64,000 bases of DNA from Trematomus loennbergii (GCA_012861695.1 JAAOOA010000351.1:72001-136000), one strand, 5' to 3'. Counted from the first letter of the stretch, positions 22,282 through 33,498 are shown. Notes: generated by a model from the sequence alone, not told the origin. Made by a program: numbers and translations.

Positions 22282-22780
22282 TGTTAGGATTAAGTTTTAA
22301 ACAGGACCCAGGCGCAGGCAATGACTGAAGATGTTTAAAAGGTTTATTGTTCGAGACTCAGGCGGTTTGGAGACTATGGAGGTCCGGAGTGGAGGTAGGT
22401 AGTTCAGGCTGGACTGAGAAAAGGGCAGGCAGGTATGGTGAAGGAAGAAGCAGGCAGGTTGGCTGGAAGCTCTGGTGGCCGATGGCTGAGGGATCGCACT
22501 GGAAGTACAAGGAGAAACTAATTACAAAAAAGTACAGAATAACACGCAGACAGGATAACTGAAATGAGCAGCCAGGAGGATGCAATACCACTGGTGTAGA
22601 AAACAATCTGGCGGTGAGTTGCTGGGAGACTGGAGTAGATATGCTGTGTCTTGATTGGATGATGAGGGACAGCTGAGCCGGTCGGCCAGGTGAGTGCAAT
22701 CAGGCTGCTGCCTGCAAGGGAAACCACACCCCATCCACACACACAGGGGAACAAACAGGGACACAGTTTGGGCCGTGACA
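22282..22780 (-). repeat. gypsy LTR (5' LTR on the minus strand)
   Basis: 499 bp; starts (plus strand) TGTTAGGATTAAG and ends GGGCCGTGACA. Partner of 17402-17904. Confidence 0.93.
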
Positions 22781-23400
22781 CTATCTCTTGTCTCTGTCCA
22801 GTGAATTACACTTTTGTTACTGGAGCAGATAAAGCATACAACAGATACTTTCAGCATTATCGGAGCACGAAGTGGACGCTTGGATGAAACACAGCGGACT
22901 TCTAAACAATGAACACCCGCAACTTGGAAGAAATAAAGTTGGGTTTTATGCGTTCTAATATTGCAATGCAAACCCATGATGTAATGACAGTAATTAAGAA
23001 TAATTTAGTCATTGAATGCTCATTTCAGTAGATTTAATCAAACAAAACATAAACATATTGGACATGGCCTCAAGACTGTAACCTCTTCACATTCTGTTGA
23101 AATAGTCAATTACTAGCCATATCTCACACATTGCTGTTTTGAATCACTAATATGTGGATGACAGTTGAACTGGATGATGTAACATGTATGCCATCTGCTG
23201 GAAAGAAGACGTATCGCTCTGTTGGCGTTGTTTAGACAACAAAAACAGAATGAAGCTCTCATACCATAAACAATCTTTGAGTCCAGACCCCGTCCTGCAG
23301 AGAGCACACAACCCAACAGCACGTTGATGGTCTCGCATCACTTTATATGATGTAACATGTATGCCATCTGCTGGAAAGAAGACATATCGCTCTGTTGGCG
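22781..23400. repeat. segment A, part 1 (homologous to 58482-58930)
   Basis: CTATCTCTTGTCTCT onward matches unit B closely. Additionally about 171 bp (from about 23172) begins to repeat at about 23346: GATGTAACATGTATGCCATC occurs at both. The second unit continues after the TIR element at 26103. Confidence 0.85.
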
Positions 23401-23465
23401 CAACCCTGTCTCCTAAAAATTACGTTCCCACAGAACTAAACTGCATTCTCAATTACGTTTAGCTA

Positions 23466-23684
23466 GAAACGTATTTTCTCCCACTTTACGTTTGTTATGA
23501 ACGTATCTCAAATACGTTTATTTTCTACATATCTTCTAGAAACATATTTTCTCCCACATTACGTTTGTTATGAACTTATCTCAAATACGTTTATTTTCTA
23601 CATATCTTCTCGAAACATATTTTCTCCCACATTACGTTTGTTATGAACTTATCTCAAATACGTTTATTTTCTACATATCTTTGC
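23466..23684. repeat. 73-bp tandem repeat, three copies
   Basis: GAAACRTATTTTCTCCCAC begins units at 23466, 23539 and 23612. Units 2 and 3 are almost identical. They lie 65 bp inside the left TIR. Confidence 0.92.
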
Positions 23685-23848
23685 CATTTATTGTCTTGCT
23701 TATAATAATGATAATAGTCATTTATAAATATCATTTTAGAGCACACATTTGAAATCGACGATCGGGCTCGATATCCTATGGTTAAATTAAAATCAGTAGG
23801 CGAGGCTGTAATTTCGCCAGCTGCGAGGCAGAAAATAATAGTTTTAAC

Positions 23849-24037
23849 ATGCCAAAAAGCTGCTGTGTCGTTTATTGCACCTCAAACATTAAAACAAATC
23901 CAGAGTTACGTGTTTCTGTACTTCCTCTAAGAAGAAAGGACAGTATACAACAGAAGAGCTCTGTGGCTTCAGGCTTGATCGCCGTTCAAATGATAGCTGG
24001 TTTCCCCAAAAGTGGGCAGGGCTGTAAAGTGACGTAG
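23849..24037 (+). pseudogene. THAP-domain N-terminal fragment
   Basis: MPKSCCVVYCTSNIKTNPEL resembles the start of THAP zinc-binding domains (MPxxC...C), which bind DNA in P-type and Kolobok-type transposases and host THAP proteins. Only the first half is readable; the later Trp and Cys/His pair and AVPTIF-like end of a THAP domain are not seen, and the frame closes after 62 codons. It lies inside a TIR element, so it is probably a relic of its transposase. An alternative is chance resemblance in a short ORF. Confidence 0.4.
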
Positions 24038-26084
24038 GATAACCTCAGCTCGCTGATTGGATGTTTTAGCCGCAATGCACGTCGGGATATGGTGTTAATG
24101 CGATATGAAATCCGAAAAAAAATCAGAGTTTAGGATGGCCGAAGACACTACACTACCCACAATCCCCAGCTATCGTTTGGGACTACAGTCCCGTTGACAA
24201 ACCCCGTGATTAATCTTCAAGCTCTGGGATTGGATGTTGGAGTGGCAGTGCGCCAAGGTTACGCCGAGCGCCAAACAGCTCTTTGAAATGGAACGAAACC
24301 ACGGCAGACTTTCCAAAACTGGACTCGAACGCCCCCCCAGAACTACACATGCTGGCTATTGTGTTTCGCAACATGTTCTATGGCACGTCTCTACTGGGAA
24401 TTGTAGTTTTAAAAGACATTTTCGTTTTTCCCAAAATTAGAAGTTGACAGTATTAAACTGTGTACAGCCCTGGAGGTTTAGGCGATAGGAAACAATTGGT
24501 GTGTACAAATGTAAAACATGTAATTAATAAATGGGTGAAAATCGCTTGTGTCCATAATGGGAAGCGTTAATATACCCACATGCCAGCTCATTGTTACTTT
24601 GTAATTCTACTCCACTACAATTCAGAGGTTAACCTGGTATTTTTACTCCACTACATTTATTTTAGTTACTTTGCAGATTCTCATTAATGATGTGAAATAT
24701 AAACAACCCTTAAGCAGACTTTAGTTACACCTGAGTAAAATTCAGGGAAAGGTGATTGTCAAGTGCCAACAATCAGGAGAGATATTAGTTGGTGCTTGAG
24801 AAGACTAAACATTTATCTGCAGATCTCTATAAAGTATATTCATTACTCGTTATTCTCTACTAATAGTTAATTAAAAACTGTATATAATGGCTATTTTGCA
24901 CATCCCTTTCAAGATGTTCTAAGGTTTATTGACATATCATATACACAACTATGTTGAAGTTATGCAATTAATGAAAAACTTGGGTCACAGGTTCCTCAAC
25001 AGTGCATTACAAGACATCTATCAATATGTGTGTAATCCTCCACCATTAAACTCAAATTCTGCACATGTCTTATACTATCTACATACATAAGAGTATAATT
25101 AATATATATATAATATCAGTTAAAATAAGTGCTTCAACACAGTTAACATTGCAGGAAAGCAATATATTAGACGTTAAGTACTTTGTCAGGCTTAATATTT
25201 ATCTGTAGATAGATACCCCCAAAGTTTTTTTCTTATTTGAAAGAAACCTAAAGTATTCTTTAATGTGTTAATAAAGGTTAATTAGTTTGTCTGTTTTGCA
25301 CATCCTCATATTAATATCTTTGTACATCAGGCACTAAACTGTTTTATTGTAGAGATCACTTACAGTATCTTCTTGATTTTTTATATTCTATATTTCTATC
25401 ATTGACCTTCTACTTTCCCCCTATGAAAGTATGTACTCTTAATATTTTATTCATCAAATAACATTATTCAACAAAAATAACATTATTCAACAAAAATAAT
25501 TAAATAACGTGATTTAACCACTAGGCGGTGCACACAAGGTACACACAGTATACTAATAATAACTTTGTATTATTAGTGTAGGACACTTATGTATGTATAA
25601 CATCTGAAGATGTGTAGTTTTATTCATGTTTTTACATAATTGTACAGGATATTGCTATATTATTTCTCGTGTTTTACTTCTACACATTAATATCTGATTT
25701 GTAAAACATCACAGACAGAAAGGTATATCAGTCATTTAATGGTAAGCTATTGAAATTGTGATTCCATAGATGTGTCTCCCATCACCCAAATCCCCTGACT
25801 ATTCTCTCAACTCAGTATTTACATTCTTATATTCAAAGAAAATCAGTAATATCTTTAAAAACTACAAGTCCTTTTCTATCAGCTGTGCACCGTTATGGTG
25901 TAAATATAACCTATCTACCAATTGGATCAAATATAAAAGTCAGCCGAATTAGTATTGATACTGCAAGGAGACGTATTTTGTGAAAAGAAATATAAGATGT
26001 TGTTTAATTGTTGATATATTTATGATCCACATCACGTATTCAGTTTCGGCGGCAGTTCTTCCTGTTTGTCCAGAAGTCTTTTAG
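24038..26084. other. interior of the TIR element, no gene seen
   Basis: AT-rich in its right half. A piece of a common fish repeat (TTTTTACTCCACTACATTTA) lies at about 24639. No transposase motifs. Confidence 0.5.
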
Positions 26085-26102
26085 GAGACAGGGTTGGTTG
26101 GC

Positions 26103-26576
26103 GTTGTTTAGACAACAAAAACAGAATGAAGCTCTGATACCATAAACAATCTTTGAGTCCAGACCCCGTCCTGCAGAGAGCACACAACCCAACAGCACGT
26201 TGATGGTCTAGCATCACTTTACAAAACGTTTGCATTAAGACACTAAGACTAGCTGGTCCCTTGTAAAGGTGAGTCCACCTTAAATGAGCAGTGGGTGATC
26301 AGCAGGTGAAGGGCAGGACACGGGAACTTGGTCCTGAGGAGATGTAACAATTATTAAACAAGAAATAGTCGAGTCAAGGGGTCGAAGAAATGAACATTTG
26401 TGATTATTAGCGAATCGGTTGCAGGTGGGTGAAAACAGGCTGAGGGAGTAACGTATTACATGTAACGGCATCAGGTCATCAGGATACAAAATAGACAAAT
26501 GTATTCCCTTACCAACACTCTTGTGTCTTTTTCAACGATTACGCCATTTAAATCTTTTGTCACAAACTTTGCAGAT
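26103..26576. repeat. segment A, part 2 (3' flank of ZNF exon A)
   Basis: The start (TTGTTTAGACAACAAAAACA) and end (CATGTAACGGCATCAGGTCA onward) match 58920-59100. The middle, about 26130-26450, is missing in unit B. Confidence 0.75.
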
Positions 26577-28048
26577 CTATTTTTCCTCTCCTGTGTGGCT
26601 TCTCATGTGTTTCTTTAAATTTCCACTCTGTGAAAAAGCTTTCTTACAGACTGAGCAGCTGTGCGGTTTTTCTCCTGTGTGGCTTCTCATGTGTGTCTTT
26701 AAATGTCCACTCTGTGAAAAAGCTTTCTTACAGACTGAGCAGCTGTGTGATTTCTCTCCTGTGTGGATTCTCATGTGTTCCTTTAAACTTCCACTCCGTG
26801 AAAAGGCTTTCTTACAGACTGAGCAGCTGTGTGGTTCCTCTCCTGTGTGGATTCTCATGTGTGTCTTTAAACATCCACTGTTTGAAAAAGCTTTCTTACA
26901 GACTGAGCAGCTGTGTGGTTTCTCTCCTGTGTGGCTTCTCATGTGTGTCTTTAAACATCCACTCTGTGAAAAAGCTTTCTTACAGACTGAGCAGCTGTGC
27001 GGTTTTTCTCCTGTGTGGCTTCTCATGTGTGTCTTTAAATGTCCACTCTGTGAAAAAGCTTTCTTACAGACTGAGCAGCTGTGTGATTTCTCTCCTGTGT
27101 GGATTCTCATGTGTCTCTTTAAATTTCCACTCAGTGAAAAAGCTTCCTTACAGACTGAGCAGCTGTGTGGTTTCTCTCCTGTGTGGATTCTCATGTGTTC
27201 CTTTAAACTTCCACTCCGTGAAAAGCTTTCTTACAGACTGAGCAGCTGTGTGGTTCCTCTCCTGTGTGGATTCTCATGTGTGTCTTTAAACATCCACTGT
27301 GAAAAAGCTTTCTTACAGACTGAGCAGCTGTGTGGTTTCTCTCCTGTGTGGATTCTCATGTGTATCTTTAAACTTCCACTGTGTGAAAAAGCTTTCTTAC
27401 AGACTGAGCAGCTGTGTGGTTTCTCTCCTGTGTGGATTCTCATGTGTCCCTGTAAATTTCCACTGTGTGAAAAAGCTTTCTTACAGACTGAGCAGCTGAA
27501 TGGTTTCTTTTCAGCACTACGTCGTGGATCACTGACAGATTCATGTCTATTTTTCAGTGAGTTTGAGCCTGATGCAGGTTCTGTGGTCTCCTTCCAATCA
27601 GCACTGTCTTCAGTGTCAGGTTCAGAAGAGTCTTCAGTGTCAGGTTCAGAAGAGTCTCCAGTGTCAGGTTCAGAAGAGTCTCCAGTGTTGTCCTCAGTCT
27701 TTGGTTGTAAACTGCTCTCTGGATCTGAGCTCCTGGCTGGTTCTGGTCCTCCACAGTCCTCTCCATCAGCTTCTGTTTCCATGTGTTCAGTTTGTCTTTG
27801 ATGAGGCTGAGAGGACTGAGGTTTCTCTTTATCATCTTCACTCTTCACAGGGTCAGGAGTGAAAGTGGACTTGGTGATATCAGCCTCCTCCAGCTCCTGA
27901 AGCTGCTCTCCCTCCTGACTGATCCTGAGTTCCTCCTGTTCCTGCTTAATGTGTGGGGGGGGCTCTGGGTCCTCCTGGTCCAGACTGGTGCTCAACTCCT
28001 GCTGGTCAGGGAGAAGCTCTTCTTTAACCACCACCAGCTGCTGGACGT
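26577..28048 (-). CDS. C2H2 zinc-finger protein, finger exon A (frameshifted)
   Basis: Last exon of a nuclear DNA-binding ZNF gene. It starts at a CAG|AC acceptor (28048), phase 1, fitting the donor at 38649. An acidic linker ([20 protein letters not shown]..., DSSEPDT repeats, [15 protein letters not shown]) is followed by 11 C2H2 fingers of the form [17 protein letters not shown] joined by TGEKPHS-type linkers. Fingers 1-2 are intact. Finger 3 has a 2-bp deletion near 27296 and finger 4 a 1-bp deletion near 27223, with a stop at 27231-27233 between them. The frame is then restored, and fingers 5-11 run open to the TAG at 26577. As written the protein ends after about 2.5 fingers. Confidence 0.87.
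27594..27690 (-). repeat. 24-bp coding minisatellite (DSSEPDT), 3 units in copy A
   Basis: TCAGGTTCAGAAGAGTCT recurs every 24 bp, encoding an acidic 8-residue repeat. Unit B has four units at about 59805-59905. Confidence 0.85.
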
Positions 28049-28608
28049 CTGCAGGAAACAGGAAACACACAGTCAGAACAAACTGTTAAGTGTTAGCATT
28101 TAAAAATCTCATCACCATTACAATGGGAGACATTTTGCAGCCCTAATTAATGCCTTTGTTTTTATATTTTCACATTATCTTTCTTAGTCCCACCTATTGT
28201 GTATTTGTGTTGGCTCAAGTCACCTCATGTAGCCCAGCCCCTTTCCACTTCCAGTTCAAAATGAAAAAGGGTTTTTTCTTCTGGCGTAGCACTAGCTGCA
28301 ATGTAAACAAGGAATTGTATTTGGGATCGTTCACAGATACACTATGCCTACAGTATAGAATTACAATACTCTGTTACAAATTAAAATCCTGCATTCAAAC
28401 CTTATTTAAGTAAAAGTATGGAAGTATTAACAGAACATTTGACGGCACCTTCTTATGTAAAAGTAATGACGGTGCAGTAAAATGTTCCCTGTGAGTATTT
28501 CATTTATGTTGTTTCTTGATTATTGTGTATGTTGCATTTTACTGCTGTACATGTTCAAAGTTGAGCTTGTATAAATGATTATAGATGAGGGAACCTGCTC
28601 AATATTAA
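28049..28608 (-). other. intron sequence next to finger exon A
   Basis: Homologous to 60266-60804 with small indels. Contains a fish dispersed-repeat piece (AATACTCTGTTACAAATTAA). No gene. Confidence 0.7.
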
Positions 28609-31009
28609 AGCTCCCATGTCATGCTTTTCCGGTTATTACCCGTCCCCTTGTGTGTTATGAAGGTTTTTATGCATGTAAACGGTGTGCAGAGTCAAAACCC
28701 TCAAAGTACACCCTGTAGCGAGTAAAACTCTAACACAGAAAATACCTCCCCAAAACGCCTCGTTGGAGATACGTCACTGCCCATTTGATTCTTCCGGGTA
28801 CCGCATGATGTCATGCGGTACCCGGAACAAAATGGACCAATCCCGAAGAGCTATGGCCACACCCAGCGGCGCTGGCCGCACCCTCTGCCAGCCTAACATT
28901 TACAGTTGGAAGCTCTGGTTCAGTTCACAATCGATCCAGTCATGCCACTGCCAAGGACCTGTTTCCTGAAATGTGAGGAGAAATCTGAGCTGTTTGTCCT
29001 ACCGACGGAAGAACCACGACGAAGTCAGTGGTTGAAATGTCTTTTTAACACTGTTCCTTCAGAGGTTCGAAGAACCGGCATTTCACAGACGAAAGCTTCC
29101 AAAACATTCCCAGTTTGAGGCCGGATATGCACAGCATTTGAAACTGAAGGACGATGCTATTCCTAGTTTGTTTGGACCGTTTGGAGCAGGAGAAGATTCG
29201 GGTACACAACCTGTAAGTTTGCATTGTTATTTGTGTATTTATCAAACAAGGTATCTACCACGACTGTTTAAATGTGTAAACATGTTTCGACTGCTAAGCC
29301 AGTGCTAACTGTGCTAACTAAGTTGCTAGCGTTTCCATATCAACTCTAATATCAGCAGATGGCCTTACATACATGTATCTCATAGCAGGAGAATGTCTGC
29401 ATTCACACACGAAATACTCAGACAGTATACTCCGGGTGATTTGCCGTACGGTCAGTCGCGAAACGTAATTACATTATAGCTGGCGTAGCGTGTATGCTAC
29501 CGAGCTAAACAACAAGGCTGCTAAGAGCTAGACATGAGTTTGCTCGGAAAAACATTTGTTTTATGCCAGCTACAATGAATGTAGCAGACTACCCATATAA
29601 GATTGCAATTGTAAACATGTGCTTGATAGCCTAATATGAACCACTATCTGTTGTTCATAGTATAGTATAGCATATTGAACAACTGAACAACTAGCAAACG
29701 TAGATTAGCATTGTAATCCAGCTGGCAAGCTGACGAACATCAAACAACTAAGTTTATTTCACACTTCCAGCAGAGACAACGGGGAAATCCCCTCTCTTTG
29801 CCTGCTCACAGACCCCCAAAGGACGGTACATTACAGTTAGCTTTCCTCCGACGCTGATAGCATGTATAGCTAACGAGGCTAGCTATACATGCTAGCGGGA
29901 AACATTGTATGACCGAACGTAGCAGACTACCCGTATAAGATTGCAATTATAAACACGTTATTGCTAGCCTAATATGAACCACTAGCTTTTGTTCATAGTA
30001 GTTGTATTACTCTACATTATAGTTGCCGTTCCTCCGAGCTAACGTTCATATCGTGTTAGCTACCAAGGTAAACAAAGCTAAGTTAGCATATTAGATGGCA
30101 AGCTGTTCATTAGATTGATTAGATAGATCCACACTCCTACCACAACTACAACTAACGAATCTAAAACAACTAAGTTTCTCTAATATTTTGTGATTTGCAT
30201 TTGATTTCGTCCAGCCAGGTCCTGCCGGACAATACATGACGGGACTACCACACTGATGCATCGTCCTACAAAGCCCCGGCTGCTATAGGCAAGATGCCGA
30301 CAATGGGGAGTAATTGACGATATACCGTGTATATATGTATATTTACGTTCATTTTGTACAATTCTAAAAATAAAGTTTAATGGAAATACTTAGTAGGCCT
30401 ATCCTTTCTTCCCTGAATTATTTGCTCCTATAACATATCATACATATATAGCAAACCATGATTTGATTTCTCATCAAACAGTAGTAGTTTATAACAGGTA
30501 AAAATAACTTACTCTTTGTTATGACCGGCTCGTAGGCCACAACGGAAAGACAAGGAGACATACACAAGTTTACAAAACCACGGCACATTTATTGTGGTAA
30601 ATGCAGAGATAGGTGGTCGAGGGGAGAGGATCGCTGAGCCGCTTTGGAGAGAGAGAGGGGTTAGCGTATAAAATATAAGGCTGTACCGACGCCATTATAA
30701 GACTGATGTTCCGCTGAGAGCAGCCGGAAAAAGCACTGTTAGACATGGGCGGAGCCTCTCTGGTGGTTGACTAATCAGAACAGAGTGGCCGAGCTGACCA
30801 ATCGGAGCACACTAGGCTCACAGGGAGGGGGGGCAAGAGCTCCAACGAGTCGTTTAGTGGAGAGAGTGAATACTGCTGAATACACATACTTGACAGAGAT
30901 GCTGTATGCGAAACCAATGTGAGTTTGGAAAATTGCACAGTATAAATCTATTTTAGTATACCTCAACAATGTAATTATGATCAGTGGAAATGGCCATGAC
31001 ATGGGCCCT
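28609..31009. mobile_element. TTAA-target TIR element, 2.4 kb, non-coding
   Basis: Ends AGCTCCCATGTCATG and CATGACATGGGCCCT, flanked by TTAA at 28605-28608 and 31010-31013. Unit B has a single TTAA at 60801-60804 between the same flanks, which is a precise empty site. No transposase is recognised. A palindrome, GGGTACCGCATGATGTCATG then CGGTACCC, sits at about 28796-28823. piggyBac-like or Kolobok-like by target only. Confidence 0.85.
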
Positions 31010-31034
31010 TTAAAATATGTGTGTTTTTTATATA

Positions 31035-31583
31035 CAGTACCAGTCAAAAGTTTGGACACCTTCTCATTCAATGTTTTTTGTTTATTTAAATGTGTTTCTA
31101 CTTTATAGATTAATACTCAAGACATCAAAACTATGAAAGAACACATATGGAATTATCTAGTGAACAAAGAAGTGTTAAAAAACAAGAATATGATTTTTAT
31201 TTTAGATTCTTCAAAGTAGCCCCCTTTTGCCTTGATGACAGCTTTGCACACTCTTGGCTTCTCTCAGTCAGCTTCATGAGGTCGTCACCTGGAATGGTTT
31301 TCAATGAACACGTGTGCCTTGTCAAGAGTCAATGTGTGGAATGACTTGCCTTCTTAATGTGTTTGAGACCATCAGTTGTGTTGAGCTGAGGTAGAGTTAG
31401 TGCACAGTGGAAAGCCCTATTTGACTGCTGTTGTAATCCATATTATAGCAAGAACCACTCAACCCAGTAAAGAGAAGCGACCGTCCATCATGACTTTAAG
31501 AAATGAAGGCCAGTCGATCCGGAAAATGTCAAGAACTTTGAATGTATCCTCAAGTGCAGTCGCAAAAACATCGAATGCTATAG
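31035..31583 (+). mobile_element. Tc1-like element, 3'-truncated copy
   Basis: Starts CAGTACCAGTCAAAAGTTTG (Tc1 end) after TA and matches 60826-61376. The helix-turn-helix start of a Tc1 transposase (TLRNEGQSIRKMSRTLNVSS) is readable at 31487-31546. It breaks off at about 31583. Confidence 0.88.
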
Positions 31584-31770
31584 GCGCGTTCACACCGGAG
31601 TACTTTGGAGTACTTTTCCCACAATAGTTCATCAGAACTACGATATATTTGCGTTCACACCAAAAAGCCCCAGGAACTAAAGTAGTTCATATTAGTTCGT
31701 CTGACCCGCTTTTCAGTCCCTGCTCTCGTGGGAGAAAATAGTTTGTACGTCTAATTGGCTAAGAGACTGC
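31584..31770. repeat. unidentified TE fragment
   Basis: GGCGCGTTCACACCGGAGTA and GCGTTCACACCAAAAAG resemble ends of fish MITEs. It separates the Tc1 fragment from the BEL/Pao remnant. Confidence 0.4.
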
Positions 31771-32352
31771 TAAAAGTGCATTTTGGAGATGAGCTCAAGA
31801 TAGCAAACGCATATATGGGGAAAGCTCTTAACTGGAACACTATAAAGGCAGAGGATGGAAAGTCACTGCACTGTTATGCACTTTTTCTGAGAGGCTGCTG
31901 TAATGCAATGAGGGATCTGCAGGACATGGAGGAGCTGGACCTGCCATCCAACCTACGGCTCATTCTTTCAAAGCTACCTTACAAACTAAGGGAGAAGTGG
32001 AGAACAGCAGCTTGTGATATTCTGGATCGGAGCCATCAAAGAGCAAAATTGCATGACCTTGTTGTATTTATTGAAAGACAAGCTAGACCCTCTCTTTGGT
32101 GACATTCACGATCATCAACTTAACAGTGCAAAGACTTTCATTACAACTCCTGCTGATTCAAGCCGAAATAAGTGCAAGGGAAGCAGTTTTGCTACCACAG
32201 TGGCTATAGTGTCAGACAGCCATGCAGAGAAACCCAAAGAAGACAATTATCTTGTTAAAAGCTACATTTCCTCCACTAACAATGACACCTCGTGTACCTT
32301 TTGTACCAGCATGCATCCTTTAGCTGAATGCCATACAATACATTCAATATCT
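31755..32352 (+). pseudogene. BEL/Pao gag, first part
   Basis: LNWNTIKAEDGKSLHCYALF, LRGCCNAMRDLQDMEELDLP and LILSKLPYKLREKWRTAACD are characteristic of BEL/Pao gag, the particle-forming protein. It is open to 32102, shifts frame at about 32095, and reaches a Cys/His cluster (CTFCTSMHPLAECH) before the inserted LTR. The apparent Met at 31755 lies in fragment sequence. Confidence 0.85.
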
Positions 32353-33048
32353 TGTTATGTCAAGTCTTGGACCTTCTCAATATAACTATAATTTAATTAC
32401 AGTTTCCAGATATTGGAAGAGGCCCATGAGTCTCTTTGCTAATTATCAATGGTCTTTGCAATTAACAGCAGATGTACCCATGTTAAGTAAATTGGCAAAG
32501 GTCAGAGGAACTCCAAGAGAGGTCTTCCTCAGATATAATACAGTTAAAGTCTTGTTAGTTAGTGGTTCATATCCAGCATGCATTAGCTAAGAAACGATAA
32601 GGATGTTGGTGTGTTAGTTAATGTAAAGAAATGTATGTGCGCTCATGTGCAGACGATATATATAGTTTGCTAATTGGATAATTCATATCCTGCAAGGCTC
32701 CTAAAGACTTCATGAGATAATGACCTTTTGACATCTGGAACTTACATGTTGCTCTGATGTTGGTGCATCCAAGTTTAGGAGAACTGACAATGTGTGTGCG
32801 TTAAACATGATTAGGGAACATGTTCGTGTGTCATTTAGGAAACCTATATAAACCCTGTGTTTTCTTGTGTTCGTGGGACCATTTCTGCGATTGGTTGCTG
32901 TTGAAGCAAGGTAATGTTTCCCCATTGTTGTTTGGTGGTGCGCAACTAAATAATAATGATTAATCTCAACTATTCCTGTGTTTGTGTTTCATTGATTCCT
33001 CTCTGTTTCATTCTTTCATGTTGTGTGAGTACTTGGATCGCCACAACA
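32353..33048 (+). repeat. solo LTR inserted in BEL/Pao gag
   Basis: The sequence runs from TGTTATGTCAAG to CGCCACAACA. ATCT flanks both ends (32349-32352 and 33049-33052), a 4-bp target duplication. A TATA box (TATATAAA, 32845-32852) suggests plus orientation. 696 bp, no ORF of note. If only TGTTGG at 32604 is taken as the start, the LTR would be 445 bp, but then no duplication is seen. Confidence 0.72.
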
Positions 33049-33052
33049 ATCT

Positions 33053-33451
33053 CATGAAGCTAAAATTGAGTTTCTGAAAGAGAAAGGACTATGCTTTGGC
33101 TGCCTGAAGGTGGGGCACTTGAGCAGGAACTGTAACAGGAGAATGACCTGTCAAATCTGTCATGCTAGACACCCAACTATTCTGCACATTAAAAGATCTT
33201 CTAAGCCTGAAACTGAGAACTTTAAACATGATAAGACAGAGCAGAAGAGTGGAGGACCAAGGCCTGAAGAGACATCCATCAGCAGTGCTCTTGTTTCAGT
33301 AGGAGAAGGTGAAGGAATCGGGGCTGGTAAAGACAGCATACTTGCCATAGTGCCAGTGAAGGTGAAACTCTGCCATGGAAATAAAAGTATACTGACCTAT
33401 GCATTCCTGGACCCTGTAGTACCGACACATTTTGCACAGAGGGGCTCATGA
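33053..33451 (+). pseudogene. BEL/Pao gag zinc knuckle and protease start
   Basis: CFGCLKVGHLSRNC and CQICHARHPTILH are tandem Cys/His knuckles that bind RNA. ILTYAFLDPVVPTHF follows, where the family has the protease active site; the usual DSG/DPGS is degraded to DPVV. It continues the gag interrupted at 32352. Confidence 0.85.
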
Positions 33452-33498
33452 GGCAGCTTGGTGCTTGAGGACGGAGAACTGAAGTCCTTCTTCAAACG

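Larger units (their letters stand above)
17402..22780 (-). mobile_element. Ty3/gypsy chromovirus-type retrotransposon, two LTRs, decayed
   Basis: LTRs at 17402-17904 and 22282-22780 flank gag-protease-RT-RNase H-integrase-chromodomain on the minus strand. Read on the minus strand, LTRs start TGTCACGG and end CCTAACA, and a G-rich tract (GAGGGGGGGG) abuts the 3' LTR as a polypurine tract. The blocks lie in several frames with at least one in-frame stop, so the copy is dead. No clean target-site duplication is seen, and flanking homology to unit B breaks at both ends. Confidence 0.95.
23401..26102. mobile_element. unclassified TIR element with a THAP-like fragment
   Basis: Ends CAACCCTGTCTCCTAAAA and TTTTAGGAGACAGGGTTG are perfect 18-bp inverted repeats. 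GTTGGCG (7 bp) flanks both sides, and unit B at about 58914 has the uninterrupted site (CTGTTGGCGTTG). It is 2,702 bp, with a 3-copy 73-bp minisatellite by the left end and a THAP-like start at 23849. A 7-8-bp duplication plus THAP recalls the P superfamily, but no DDE domain was seen. Confidence 0.8.

Noticed and set aside
17402..22780. Possible endogenous retrovirus with env
   Set aside because: The chromodomain end of integrase lies next to the polypurine tract and LTR, leaving no room for env; this is a gypsy chromovirus-type retrotransposon.
23466..23684. Possible CRISPR-like direct repeats
   Set aside because: The 73-bp units are contiguous with no unique spacers, and the genome is eukaryotic.
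26521..27801. Long plus-strand ORFs over ZNF exon A (and 59015-60018 over exon B)
   Set aside because: They are antisense shadows of the repeated finger sequence. Their repeats (e.g. [16 protein letters not shown]) are the reverse complement of C2H2 fingers.
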